Positions 8,551 to 16,531 of a DNA stretch of 64,000 nucleotides are shown piece by piece (the first letter of the stretch is position 1; each line of letters begins with the position of its first letter). The stretch comes from Rhizobiaceae bacterium (GTDB lineage: Bacteria; Pseudomonadota; Alphaproteobacteria; Rhizobiales; Rhizobiaceae), in NCBI GenBank assembly GCA_023953845.1, contig JAMLJC010000001.1:2356001-2420000 (forward strand), written 5' to 3'. The notes beneath the pieces were generated by a model. The model did no database searches, was not told the origin of the DNA, and saw only the letters and a list, made by a program, of their open reading frames with translations. The translations under genes were made by a program, and so were the position numbers.

Positions 8551-9483
8551 CCCAAACGAAACGGCCTCCGGCAAACCCGGGGCGGTTCATGTCACATCAA
8601 CGGCATCTTGCGCGGCCTTAGTGGCGTTCTTCGCTTCCAAAACAGCCGCGCCGGCATGTATGGCGGCATCTCGCGTGTGCAGCAGAGTACGCCAGATCAA
8701 AACGACACCGACGCCAGTCAGGACAACAGAGAGAGCCGAAGCGACGAACATCCAGAAGGCCCAAACAGCCATGCTCTGTTGGGCGCGCAAATCGGCATCA
8801 TCGCGCTCACGCTCGGCGTCAGCTGTTACCTTATCTTCCTCGGCTATCAGCTCGCGAATAGCGGGCTCGATGCGTTCGACCGCAGTCAAAAAGCGCTCGG
8901 CATAACCTGGCTCTGGAGCGGGATTGCCATCGCGTGCGGCGGCGGCGGTGCTTTGATCGCTGGCGGCTTCTGGCTGGCCGTTGGTGGCGGGTTGCTGGGT
9001 CTCCTGCGCGCCTGCGCTGGAAATTAACGCGATGAACGCCACAATCAGCCACACCCGCATAGCGCTCCCCTCAACCTGCGTACATGGTGAGCGAAGCAGG
9101 GTCACTACACAAGCGCTTGCTGCTAGTGTTAGGTGCCTTACATGTGGGGGGTTCTATCCAAGACTATGCTTCGGTTCTGGGCCTGCGTGGGTGTGGTCAA
9201 CACCCTCGTTGGGTTCGCCGGCGTTCCCGACGACCTGTCAACGTGGGAACGATGGATCGACAAAATGGTGAGGGACCCTCTTGTTCTTTCGCTTGCAAAG
9301 GACGCGGTAGCCATCGCTCAATTTGTGAACCAAGGATGGTTCAGGGTGGGGCTTGTGATAGTCGGCATTCTGATGATCATATGGCCCTTGCGGTGGTTTT
9401 GGCGCATTCGTCACAGAATCATTTTTCGCTGGAGGCGCACTTTGGCAGAACGTTGGCCTGCTGCCGGTTTTTCGGACACGAGG

Positions 9484-10344
9484 TTAAGCTAACATAGCTT
9501 TCTCCTCGAACTCGACAGGACTCAGGTAGCCCAGTGTCGAGTGCCTCCGTCGGGGGTTGTAGAAGCGCTCGATGTAATCGAACACATCTGCCCTTGCGTC
9601 GTCCCTTTTCCTGTAGACCTTGCGGGCTGTCCGCTCGGTTTTCAGCGACGAGAAGAAGCTCTCCATCGCGGCATTGTCCCAGACGTTGCCCGACCGGCTC
9701 ATCGAACAGGTGATGCCATGGTCGGCCATCAGGCGCTGGAACTGCTCGCTTGTATATTGCGATCCCTGGTCCGAGTGATGGAGCAGGCTGTCGGGTTTGC
9801 CTCGGCGCCAGATCGCCATGATGAGGGCGTCGGTCACGAGCTGGGCCGTCATCTCTGCCTTCATCGCCCAACCCACGACACGGCGGGAGAACAGGTCGAC
9901 GACGGCGGCAACGTAGAGCCATCCCTCGGCGGTCCAGATGTAGGTGAAGTCGGCGATCCACTTCTGGTTCGGCGCCGATGCCTCGAATGCGCGGTCAAGC
10001 AGGTTGTCCGACACGGAGGCTCGCTCGCCCGTATCCTTCGGCAATCCACGGCGTCGGGGCCGAGCACGCAGCCCGTTCTCCCGCATGAGCCTTTCGACAC
10101 GATGAAGGCCGCAGGAGAAGCCTTCGGCCAGCACGTCATGCCAGACACGACGGGCGCCATAGGTTCGGTCGCTGCTCTTGAAGCTGCGGTCGATCCGGGG
10201 AATGAGCACCTCGTCGCGCCGCGACCGGGCGCTGGGGCTGCGGTTGAGCCAGGCATGGAAGCCCGAGCGGGAGACGTCCAGCGCACTGCACAGCCATGCC
10301 ACCGGCCAGATCGAACGGTGCTTCGCGATGAAGGCGAATCTCAT
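9484..10344 (-). CDS. IS3-family OrfB transposase (element B copy 1)
   Basis: The 286-residue product beginning MRFAFIAKH holds an HTH_21 region (YGARRVWHDV) and the DDE catalytic core. The triad is the Asp of IADFTYI, the Asp of HHSDQGSQY and the Glu of AAMESFFSSL. The same frame is open upstream to 10509, as expected if the working enzyme is an OrfAB fusion made by -1 frameshifting at the A6G site inside orfA. All catalytic residues are present, so the element is probably active. Confidence 0.95.
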   Translation of the reverse strand: MRFAFIAKHRSIWPVAWLCSALDVSRSGFHAWLNRSPSARSRRDEVLIPRIDRSFKSSDRTYGARRVWHDVLAEGFSCGLHRVERLMRENGLRARPRRRGLPKDTGERASVSDNLLDRAFEASAPNQKWIADFTYIWTAEGWLYVAAVVDLFSRRVVGWAMKAEMTAQLVTDALIMAIWRRGKPDSLLHHSDQGSQYTSEQFQRLMADHGITCSMSRSGNVWDNAAMESFFSSLKTERTARKVYRKRDDARADVFDYIERFYNPRRRHSTLGYLSPVEFEEKAMLA

Positions 10345-10637
10345 ATCGCTTCCCTCGCGAAGTAGGCTGCGGCCTTTTTTAGGATGTCGCGTTCCGCCTT
10401 CAGCTTCGCCACTTCCTTGCGCAGCCGGTCGATCTCCTGCTGCTCTGGCTTCATCTGACCATGGCCGGGAAACGCATGCTGTCGATCGGCAGCGAACTCC
10501 CTGACCCACTTGCGCAGCACGTTCTCGTGGAGATCCAGATCACGGGCAGCCTGCGCAACAGCAACGCCTCGATCCTTCACCAACCTCACCGCCTCAAGTT
10601 TGAACTCGCGGCTGAACTTCCTTCTCTGCATTCCCAC
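10341..10637 (-). CDS. IS3-family OrfA (element B copy 1)
   Basis: This is a 98-residue helix-turn-helix protein (KFSREFKLEAVRLV ... NVLRKWVRE) followed by a leucine-zipper helix (EIDRLRKEVAKLKAERDILK). Its last codons overlap the start of orfB (ATATGAG). The codons for ILKKAAAYF contain the slippery sequence used for frameshifting into orfB. Confidence 0.95.
   Translation of the reverse strand: MGMQRRKFSREFKLEAVRLVKDRGVAVAQAARDLDLHENVLRKWVREFAADRQHAFPGHGQMKPEQQEIDRLRKEVAKLKAERDILKKAAAYFAREAI
10374..10380 (-). other. A6G programmed -1 frameshift site
   Basis: On the minus strand the sequence reads AAAAAAG in the phase A-AAA-AAG relative to orfA, the standard slippery heptamer of IS3 elements. 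The -1 frame is open from here into orfB. Equivalent sites lie at 33844-33850 and 40798-40804 in the other copies. Confidence 0.9.
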
Positions 10638-11043
10638 TCTCCAGTTCCGTCAAACACCTTATCTCGGTGTCCACGAAACCGGCAGCAGGCCACGTGTATG
10701 GATTGCACATGATGATGCAATCGGCGTTATTAAGGAAAGCTCATGGGGCCGCCTCAAGGCGCCGAACATTGTTCGAACTGTCAGCGTTTTGGACTCCATC
10801 GCGCTGTCTCTAACTAAAGAGAGAACCGTATTCGGAATGTCCGAATCTCAAAAGAAATTGTTGAAGTATGATGTGTTCGTGGACAGGACACTTGATCAGT
10901 TCTGTATTTCTAATGAGGCGGCGTGCCGGATTGAAGAAGGCCAAAAGCAGGTGGACGAGACGGCGCTCCAAGCGTTCCTTCGACGCGCAATTGACGACGA
11001 AATCAACGATGAATTTGGGGCGGTTCCAAACTTCAAAGTCACC

Positions 11044-11283
11044 TTAAGTGAGTCTCAAGTCGTTAGCGCCAATGGCCTCTAGGCATTGAAGCAAGAACGC
11101 CGCACTGAATCCCCCTCGGCTGATCTTGTTGTTCAGATTACGTTCTGTCTCATGAATGTCCATAGCGGCCAATCTTTCCGCTAACAGCGCATAGGTCATG
11201 CCTTTGCGCTTCAATTCCGCTTTGAGAAGATTCTTCGCACGGTTTTCAAACTCAATGGTTTGAGGGTCATTCTTCGCTGCCAC
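11044..11283 (-). CDS. DUF6471 helix-turn-helix-like protein
   Basis: This 79-residue protein has a helical pattern that resembles small XRE-like repressors (GMTYALLAERLAAM then NLNNKISRGGFSAAFLLQCL). It matches my recollection of DUF6471. It is divergent from the IS1595-type transposase, with a shared 102-base promoter region full of inverted repeats, so a role as regulator of the transposase is a reasonable inference. The C-terminus ends in a short hydrophobic ANDLRLT tail. Its 3' end overlaps the end of the split membrane-protein gene. Confidence 0.7.
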   Translation of the reverse strand: MAAKNDPQTIEFENRAKNLLKAELKRKGMTYALLAERLAAMDIHETERNLNNKISRGGFSAAFLLQCLEAIGANDLRLT

Positions 11284-11297
11284 GCCGTATCCTTAAA

Positions 11298-11365
11298 ATA
11301 TCATCATATACGATGATATAAATCCTTGACTTCGATGATTCAAGTCCTCATATACGATGTATAAT
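11298..11365. promoter_or_regulatory. Divergent promoter with operator-like repeats
   Basis: ATATCATC (11298-11305) and GATGATAT (11312-11319) form an inverted repeat. The 12-mer TCATATACGATG occurs at 11304-11315 and 11348-11359. A TATAAT at 11360-11365 lies 20 bases before the transposase start. This AT-rich island between the DUF6471 gene and the transposase gene is a likely binding site for the DUF6471 protein. Confidence 0.55.
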
Positions 11366-11385
11366 ATCATCGGATATGGAGACAA

Positions 11386-12354
11386 ATGGCGCAACACTTC
11401 CTTCTCTCGGCTGAATCGCGGACTCTTTCGCTGAAGGAGATTTATCGCAGTGGCGAGGAAAAGGCTTACGACACGTTTAAGCGGCTCCGCTGGTCGGAGA
11501 CGAAAGGCGAGCCTGTTTGCCCGAAGTGCGGGTGCCTCGACCACTATGACATTCCGACCCGCCGCAAGTTCAAGTGCGCGGCCTGCCATGCCCAATTCAG
11601 CGTTACGAGCGGCACGATGTTCGCTTCGCGCAAACTGTCTTTCACGGACTTGCTGGCCGCGATCTGTCTGTTCGTAAACGGCTCCAAGGGCATGTCGGCA
11701 GTCCAATTCTCCCGCGATCTGGACGTGCAATACAAGACGGCTTTCGTTCTGGCGCACAAGCTGCGTGAGGCGCTTGCGGCTGAAACCGTGACGGAAATGC
11801 TGGACGGCGAAGTCGAGATCGACGGTGCCTATTTCGGCGGTCATGTCCGTCCTGAAAACCACATAGAGGACCGTAAGGACCGCCGCCGTAGCGAGAACCG
11901 TTCCGAGCGCCGCCGTGTTGTCGTGGCGCTTCGCCAGCGCTCGGGCCGCACTCTGTCATTCGTTCGCATGAGCGAGGCTGATGGCGTTGAGATCGCCCGC
12001 GCCCGCATGATCGCCGGAGCCAAACTATTTGCCGATGAGGCAACGCATTGGGACGCGCTGGAAATGCAGTTCGACTCCACCCGCATCAACCACAGCCTTT
12101 CCTACAGCGACGGTCACGGCAAGCATACGAATTGGGTGGAAAACTATTTCAGCCGCCTTCGCCGCATGGTTCGTGGGCAGCATCATTTCGTTTCGCACAA
12201 GTACCTGTATCAGTACGCCAATCACGCTGCTTGGCTGGAAGATCACCGCCGCCGTTCCAATGGCGGGAATGCGATGGCACTGCTCGGTGGCTCACTCAAC
12301 CATCCTGTGAGCCGTATATGGGCAGGGTACTGGCAGCGATCGATTGCCGGTTAG
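11386..12354 (+). CDS. IS1595-family transposase
   Basis: This 322-residue transposase has an N-terminal zinc ribbon (CPKCG near residue 44 and CAACH near residue 64) and an ISXO2-like DDE domain with EIDGAYFGGH, a DEATHWDAL segment and the NWVENYFSRLRRM motif near residue 250. It is full length for the IS1595 family. I could not locate its terminal inverted repeats by eye, so the limits of the element are unknown. The DUF6471 gene upstream and the 46-residue membrane microprotein gene downstream may be part of the unit. Confidence 0.9.
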   Translation: MAQHFLLSAESRTLSLKEIYRSGEEKAYDTFKRLRWSETKGEPVCPKCGCLDHYDIPTRRKFKCAACHAQFSVTSGTMFASRKLSFTDLLAAICLFVNGSKGMSAVQFSRDLDVQYKTAFVLAHKLREALAAETVTEMLDGEVEIDGAYFGGHVRPENHIEDRKDRRRSENRSERRRVVVALRQRSGRTLSFVRMSEADGVEIARARMIAGAKLFADEATHWDALEMQFDSTRINHSLSYSDGHGKHTNWVENYFSRLRRMVRGQHHFVSHKYLYQYANHAAWLEDHRRRSNGGNAMALLGGSLNHPVSRIWAGYWQRSIAG

Positions 12355-12491
12355 GATGTCTGTTTGACAATCAGTGTTAGGAGTACGCCGAAACCGGACC
12401 ATATCAGCACGGTCATAGGCAGCATTCTGCGCTCGAAGCGCCTCATGACCTCTTGAAGGTCTTTCTTTGTTGCCGGTCCTTCCATTTGCAT
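12351..12491 (-). CDS. Putative 46-residue single-span membrane microprotein
   Basis: A minus-strand frame of 46 codons encodes a charged amphipathic stretch (KKDLQEVMRRFERRM) followed by one hydrophobic segment (TVLIWSGFGVLLTLIV). It overlaps the stop of the convergent transposase gene by four bases. No strong ribosome site is visible, so confidence is limited. The charged-helix-plus-membrane-anchor layout argues against a random ORF. The function is unknown. Confidence 0.4.
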   Translation of the reverse strand: MQMEGPATKKDLQEVMRRFERRMLPMTVLIWSGFGVLLTLIVKQTS

Positions 12492-12562
12492 ATCATGTCA
12501 CGGGCGGGCCTGTCTCGCAATGACACTTGCATCCTTGCCGCAGCGCTTCACTCCAACATTCA

Positions 12563-12991
12563 TCATGTCAGTCGCCATAGATAGCCGGTATCTCCATTCT
12601 GAAAGTTCGCACGATTCTGGCTTTTGAGTTTGCTCAGCGCCCGACTTACCTTGTCCGTGAGCGCTACCATGAATGGCTTTTCATCTACTGCCCAACCTTT
12701 GTCGCGAGCGATGACAAGGGCAATTGCCGCTGCTTGTAACCCTTCCGGACTGGCGCGAAGGATCGTCACGATAAGGCGGCCCAACTCCTTTCGATGGAAT
12801 AGGCCAGAGGAACAAGCTCTACGCACGGGTAAAGAGGCTTGATCGCCAGTGTAACCCATAATCCGTAGCGCCGCGTCCAAATGACGAAGATCCAAGCGAA
12901 GTCTGGATACCTTTGTTTCAAGATGGCCTATCGCGCCAACAACCTCTGAGCGGCGGCGGAGTAGGGCGTGAATGCCAGGATCGTTTTCCAT
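12563..12991 (-). CDS. Hypothetical protein, coiled coil plus winged-helix-like end
   Basis: This 142-residue protein has an N-terminal coiled coil (residues about 10-45, with RRRSEVVGAIGHLETKVSRL) and a KELGRLIVTILR segment. The C-terminal region (SRALSKLKSQNRANFQNGD) looks like a winged-helix DNA-binding tail. Similar proteins of about 140 residues are frequent, uncharacterised accessory genes in rhizobia. It stands alone between the IS1595-type unit and the PPOX gene. A regulatory role is possible but unproven. Confidence 0.6.
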   Translation of the reverse strand: MENDPGIHALLRRRSEVVGAIGHLETKVSRLRLDLRHLDAALRIMGYTGDQASLPVRRACSSGLFHRKELGRLIVTILRASPEGLQAAAIALVIARDKGWAVDEKPFMVALTDKVSRALSKLKSQNRANFQNGDTGYLWRLT

Positions 12992-13456
12992 GCGGCAAGT
13001 TTAGTTGATCTGCCGCCGCCAAGCACCATATTTTGTGGTGCCGTTGATACATAAGGCCGCGCAAGAAGGACGAGGGCATTATGGCGGGGAACCGGCGAAC
13101 GGGGAGAAGATTGCGGGGAGGATTCGTGGAAGTGACTGATGTTGCTGGGAGAAAGTTTCGAGAGGCGGCGGATTTGTCCCCGCGTCCGACGCGATATCCG
13201 CCGCCGTCCCTTCCTTCTCCCCTTGTGGGAGAAGGGAGCGCGCTTTTCGCCCAGCGTCTCATCCGTCCACAGCGCTCAGGCATGGATCCTATGGTCGCGC
13301 TCCGCTTCGCTGCGCTTGCCATAGGATGACGAAGGGAGAGAAAAGGCATGCTGGCGGCATCACCCGGCCGGGTCCCCGCCGCTTCGCAGCGTCCCGGCGT
13401 TCGCTGGCCTTTCATCGTGCCACTGGCACGATGAATTCACTTCGTGAACCGGCCGC
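12992..13456. other. Intergenic stretch with hairpin repeat
   Basis: I see no gene here. CCTTCTCCC (13213-13221) and GGGAGAAGG (13227-13235) form a hairpin with a 5-base loop. The core, CTTCTCCCCTTGTGGGAGAAG, resembles a dispersed intergenic palindrome common in rhizobial chromosomes. The rest (13340-13456) is GC-rich and without clear structure. Confidence 0.5.
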
Positions 13457-13849
13457 TCACCCCATCGTGCCGATCTTTTCGGGCCTGATGCGGTAGGTGA
13501 CGCGGACTTCGCCGGGCCTCCGCCAAGGATACGTGTCCTGCCCGATGTATTTTTTGGCCAGAGCGTCGATCTGCGCTTCGGCGCCCTCGGTGGTGATGTC
13601 GATGACACGCCCGCGCACCATAAGCGCGCGATAGGCGTTGTCGGGATCGACGGCCGAAACCGCCACGCGCGGATCGCGGCGGACATTCTTATCCTTCACC
13701 CGCCCGACAGCCGAATTGATGAGGATATCGTCGCCTTCGACGTCGACCCACACCGGGCTCGTCTGTGGGCTGCCGTCGGCCATGACCGTGGTGAAGTGCA
13801 CGAGCACCGGCTGTTTGAGGATGGTTTTCCAGTTTTCCGGCAGCGACAT
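13457..13849 (-). CDS. PPOX-class FMN/F420-binding protein
   Basis: This 130-residue protein is of the pyridoxamine-5'-phosphate-oxidase-like split-barrel fold. Visible landmarks are LVHFTTVMADGSPQTSPVWV, DDILINSAVGR, KNVRRDPRVAVS and an ALMVRGRVIDI strand. The family (TIGR03618-like) binds FMN or F420 and includes small reductases. Length is normal. It lies 71 bases after the start of the yidC 3' end on the same strand and may be co-transcribed with yidC. The substrate is unknown. Confidence 0.85.
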   Translation of the reverse strand: MSLPENWKTILKQPVLVHFTTVMADGSPQTSPVWVDVEGDDILINSAVGRVKDKNVRRDPRVAVSAVDPDNAYRALMVRGRVIDITTEGAEAQIDALAKKYIGQDTYPWRRPGEVRVTYRIRPEKIGTMG

Positions 13850-13920
13850 GGGCGGTTCCTCTTGTCCAAAGAACGTCTGCCGTCACTCTACGGCGACGGC
13901 AGGAGGCAGACAAGCGCCTG

Positions 13921-15726
13921 CTACTCGGCCGGTTTGGGCTTTCGCTTGAACAGGCCGGCGAGATTGTCCCAGAGCTCGATCTTGGCGCCCTGACGCTTCA
14001 TGATGACACCCTGCTGGATGATCGAGAGCGTGTTGTTCCACGCCCAGTAGATGACGAGACCGGCCGGAAACGAGGCCAGCATGAAGGTGAAGATCACCGG
14101 CATCCAGTTGAAGATCATCGCCTGTGTCGGATCGGGCGGCGTCGGGTTCATGCGCATCTGCAGGAACATGGTGACGCCCATGATCAGCGGCCATACGCCG
14201 ATATGCAGGTATTGCGGCACCATGAAGGGCAGCAGGCCGAACAGGTTGAAGATCGAGGTCGGGTCCGGCGCGGCCAGATCCTGGATCCAGCCGAAGAACG
14301 GCGCGTGCCGCATCTCGATGGTGACGTAGAGCACCTTGTAGAGCGCGAAGAAGACCGGGATCTGCAGCAGCACCGGCCAGCAGCCGGCAATCGGATTGAT
14401 CTTCTCGGTCTTGTAGAGCTCCATCATCGCCTGCTGCTGCTTCATCTTGTCGTCCGCGTATTTTTCGCGGATTTCCAGAAGCTTGGGCTGCACCATCTTC
14501 ATGTTTGCCATGGACTTGTAGGATTTGTTGGCAAGCGGGAAGAAAACGAGCTTTACGGCCACGGTGGTGGCCAGAATGGCGAGGCCGAAATTGCCGAGCA
14601 GTTTGTAGAACCAGTCGATGAGGTGGAACATCGGCTTGGTGATGAAATAGAACCAGCCCCAGTCGATCAGCAGGTCGAACTGCCGGATCTGCCGGTCGGA
14701 CTCATAGGCCTGCACCTTGGCCACTTCCTTGGCTCCGGCGAAGACCAGCGTCTCGATCGTGTCGGACGCGCCGGGCGCGACGGTGATCGTGTCGGTGAGG
14801 AAGTCGGACTGATAGCGGGTGCGGCCGTCCTCAAGATAGCTGAAGCGCGGCTGGAAGGGCTGCTTGCCGGAAGGCACCAGCGCCAGCGCCCAGTATTTGT
14901 CGGTGATGCCCAGCCAGCCATCCGTGGACTTGCCCGGCACGACAGCCTTGTCGTCCTCGATCGTCGCGTACTTGATCTCCTGCAGGCCTTCCTCGCCAGT
15001 GACGCCGATCAGGCCTTCATGCAGCACGTAGATGGATGCGTGGGTCGGCTTGTCGAAACGCGTGACGCGCCCGTAGTTGTTGAGCGACACCGGCCCGCCG
15101 CTGCCGTTGGTGACCGTGTCGGTGACCGTGAACATGTAGTTCTGGTCAACCGAGATCTGGCGATTGAAGGTAACGCCCTTGTCGTTGGTGTAGGTGAGCA
15201 CCACCGGCGTGGCGGGCGTCAGCGTCGGCGTGCCCTCGACCGTCCAGACCGTGTCGGGACCCGGAACCGCGCCGCTGTCGGCGCCGCCCACATAGCCGAT
15301 CTCGGCGTAGAAGCCGTTGGGCAGCGACGAGGGATTGAGCAGCTCGATGTTCGGCGAATCCTTCTCGACCGTCAGGCGGTAGGCCTTGAGCTTCACATCG
15401 TCGATGCGCGCGCCCTTGAGGTTGATGGAGCCGGAAATGCTCGGCGTGTCGATGGCGATGCGCTGCGAGCCGGCAAGAGCCTGCTGGCGGCTTTCGACCG
15501 TGGCGCCGTCGGTGCCGGGCACGGTCGTGCCGGGTGCGGCCGGCGTCGTGGTGGTCTGGCCCGGGGCCTGCTGGCCGGGATTCTGCTGCTCGACACGCTC
15601 GGCTTCGATGCGGGCCTGCTCGCGCTCCTTCTCGATGCGCGGATTCATGTAGAAAACCTGCCACAAGGTCAGGATCAGCACCGAAAGAACGATGGTGATG
15701 AAGAAGTTGCGGTTGTTTTGCATCAT
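13921..15726 (-). CDS. yidC: Membrane protein insertase YidC
   Basis: This 601-residue inner-membrane insertase begins with an N-terminal anchor (FFITIVLSVLILTLWQVFY). A Gln/Pro/Thr-rich linker follows (about residues 40-75), then a large periplasmic beta domain to about residue 350. The conserved five-span insertase core starts near WGWFYFITKPMFHLIDW and includes the LPVFFALYKVL and MQMRMNP-type cytoplasmic loops. The lysine-rich C-terminal tail is typical. It works with the Sec translocon or alone to insert membrane proteins. It lies directly downstream of rnpA and rpmH, the standard arrangement. Confidence 0.97.
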   Translation of the reverse strand: MMQNNRNFFITIVLSVLILTLWQVFYMNPRIEKEREQARIEAERVEQQNPGQQAPGQTTTTPAAPGTTVPGTDGATVESRQQALAGSQRIAIDTPSISGSINLKGARIDDVKLKAYRLTVEKDSPNIELLNPSSLPNGFYAEIGYVGGADSGAVPGPDTVWTVEGTPTLTPATPVVLTYTNDKGVTFNRQISVDQNYMFTVTDTVTNGSGGPVSLNNYGRVTRFDKPTHASIYVLHEGLIGVTGEEGLQEIKYATIEDDKAVVPGKSTDGWLGITDKYWALALVPSGKQPFQPRFSYLEDGRTRYQSDFLTDTITVAPGASDTIETLVFAGAKEVAKVQAYESDRQIRQFDLLIDWGWFYFITKPMFHLIDWFYKLLGNFGLAILATTVAVKLVFFPLANKSYKSMANMKMVQPKLLEIREKYADDKMKQQQAMMELYKTEKINPIAGCWPVLLQIPVFFALYKVLYVTIEMRHAPFFGWIQDLAAPDPTSIFNLFGLLPFMVPQYLHIGVWPLIMGVTMFLQMRMNPTPPDPTQAMIFNWMPVIFTFMLASFPAGLVIYWAWNNTLSIIQQGVIMKRQGAKIELWDNLAGLFKRKPKPAE

Positions 15727-15741
15727 GACCTTGTCTCTGCG

Positions 15742-16095
15742 CTATCGGCGGCCGCGGATGCGCCGAGAGAGTTCCGCCGCGATTTCGGTGAAAGGGGCGG
15801 AGACCAGCTCCGTCCGTCCGACGATCACATAGTCACTGCCGTCCGACATGTCAGCGGCGGCATGAAGGCGCACGGCCTCGCGCAGCCGCCGGCGGATGCG
15901 GTTGCGCGCGACGGCGTTGCCGGCCTTCCTGGTGACCGTATAGCCGACGCGTGGCGCATTCGTATCGCCGCGGTCGAGCACTTCCAGCAGGAAAAGCCGC
16001 CCGCGGCGCTTCTCGCCACCGCGGACGGCCAGGAATTCGGCCCGCTTGCCGAGCCGCTTCGGCAGCGGACGCACAGGCGTGCCGTTATCCGGCAA
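15742..16095 (-). CDS. rnpA: Ribonuclease P protein component
   Basis: This basic protein of about 117 residues contains the RNase P signature RNRIRRRLREAVR, preceded by VGYTVTRKAGNAV, and a YVIVGR strand. It assists the RNA subunit in 5' processing of tRNAs. The start is uncertain: TTG at 16095 (used here) or GTG at 16074 are the candidates between the rpmH stop and the conserved KRLGKRAEF segment. The longer ATG frame from 16188 would overlap rpmH. It ends 15 bases before yidC. Confidence 0.92.
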   Translation of the reverse strand: MPDNGTPVRPLPKRLGKRAEFLAVRGGEKRRGRLFLLEVLDRGDTNAPRVGYTVTRKAGNAVARNRIRRRLREAVRLHAAADMSDGSDYVIVGRTELVSAPFTEIAAELSRRIRGRR

Positions 16096-16108
16096 GGGAT
16101 ATGCCCGC

Positions 16109-16243
16109 TCAGGCGGACAAACGCTTGCGGCCGCGGTTGCGGCGCGCGGCGACGACGCCGCGTCCGCCCTTCGTGGCCATGCGTGCACGGAAGCCGTGAC
16201 GCCGCTTGCGGACGAGCTTGGATGGTTGATAGGTGCGCTTCAT
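16109..16243 (-). CDS. rpmH: 50S ribosomal protein L34
   Basis: This 44-residue, extremely basic protein starts MKRTYQPSKLVRKRRHGF and ends RGRKRLSA, an unmistakable L34. It was found by translating the minus strand directly. It is the first gene of the rpmH-rnpA-yidC operon. Confidence 0.98.
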   Translation of the reverse strand: MKRTYQPSKLVRKRRHGFRARMATKGGRGVVAARRNRGRKRLSA

Positions 16244-16531
16244 TTATTTGATACCGCGGGGTGCGGCCCTTCTTGGTTCTGTCTCGATGAACAGGAGCGT
16301 TGTCCGGTCTGCGGTGGCGCAAACGAAATTTGCGCCGGAGCCATCGGCCCGAACGTGCGGCGGCTTATAGAAAGAAGGTCCGCCAGTGTCAATTCGCCCC
16401 GTCGCTGCCCGATTCGTGCGCGAGGTGTCGTTTTCCGCTGTTTCAATTGGCAAATCGGCCGCCTTGTCCTATTGCTTTCCGCATGCGGGTCGTCAGGCGG
16501 GGCTGGCTCCCGCCCGATGTGGAAAGGAAGA

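Larger units (their letters stand above)
7269..8589 (+). mobile_element. IS3-family insertion sequence (element A)
   Basis: This 1321-bp element has perfect 26-bp terminal inverted repeats (7269-7294 and 8564-8589, beginning TGAACCGCCCCGGG). It is flanked by TGTC on both sides (7265-7268 and 8590-8593), a 4-bp target duplication. It carries overlapping orfA and orfB in the -1 relation typical of IS3 elements, and the transposase resembles the IS51-like branch. Intact ends, open frames and an intact target duplication point to recent insertion. Only one copy is in the window. Confidence 0.95.
6710..9060 (-). pseudogene. Membrane protein gene split by an IS3 element
   Basis: The gene is read from 9060 to 8594 and resumes from 7268 to 6710 once the IS at 7269-8589 and one TGTC duplication are removed. 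The rejoined frame is uninterrupted and encodes 341 residues: a signal-like N-terminus (MRVWLIVAFIALISSAGAQ), a charged region, one membrane span near residue 115, a helical stretch, then a beta-rich domain with AQVRAYL and ELANTGQSPASEV. This layout is familiar from uncharacterised rhizobial and phage-linked membrane proteins. ATG 9060 follows a GAGGGGAG ribosome site. The function is unknown; the current product would stop a few residues inside the IS. Confidence 0.75.
9454..10692 (-). mobile_element. IS3-family insertion sequence, element B copy 1
   Basis: This 1239-bp element has 26-bp imperfect terminal repeats (TGGCCTGCTGCCGGTTT is identical at both ends, 23 of 26 positions overall) and a CGT duplication at 9451-9453 and 10693-10695. 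It carries orfA and orfB linked by an A6G frameshift site and belongs to the IS3 group proper. Two further copies, identical as far as I can see, lie at 32924-34162 and 39878-41116. Confidence 0.97.
9142..11082 (+). pseudogene. Two-span membrane protein gene split by IS element B
   Basis: The gene runs 9142-9453, is interrupted by element B, and resumes at 10696 to a stop at 11082. Removing the IS and one CGT duplication restores an open 232-residue frame across the junction (LAER/VWIAHDDA). The N-terminal half has two hydrophobic segments (FWACVGVVNTLVGF and VGLVIVGILMIIWPLRW). The C-terminal half is soluble and contains a DAIGVIKESSWGR motif. A GTG at 9133 is an alternative start. The function is unknown. 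Its last 39 bases overlap the DUF6471 gene on the other strand, so the original C-terminus may have been altered when the IS1595-type unit arrived. Confidence 0.7.

Noticed and set aside
9541..10365. A 274-codon plus-strand ORF that recurs in all three IS copies (also 33011-33835 and 39965-40789).
   Set aside because: It repeats because the IS repeats; it is antisense to the transposase and has no family pattern.
14203..16251. A 682-codon plus-strand ORF across yidC, rnpA and rpmH.
   Set aside because: It is a GC-driven shadow of three well-supported core genes.
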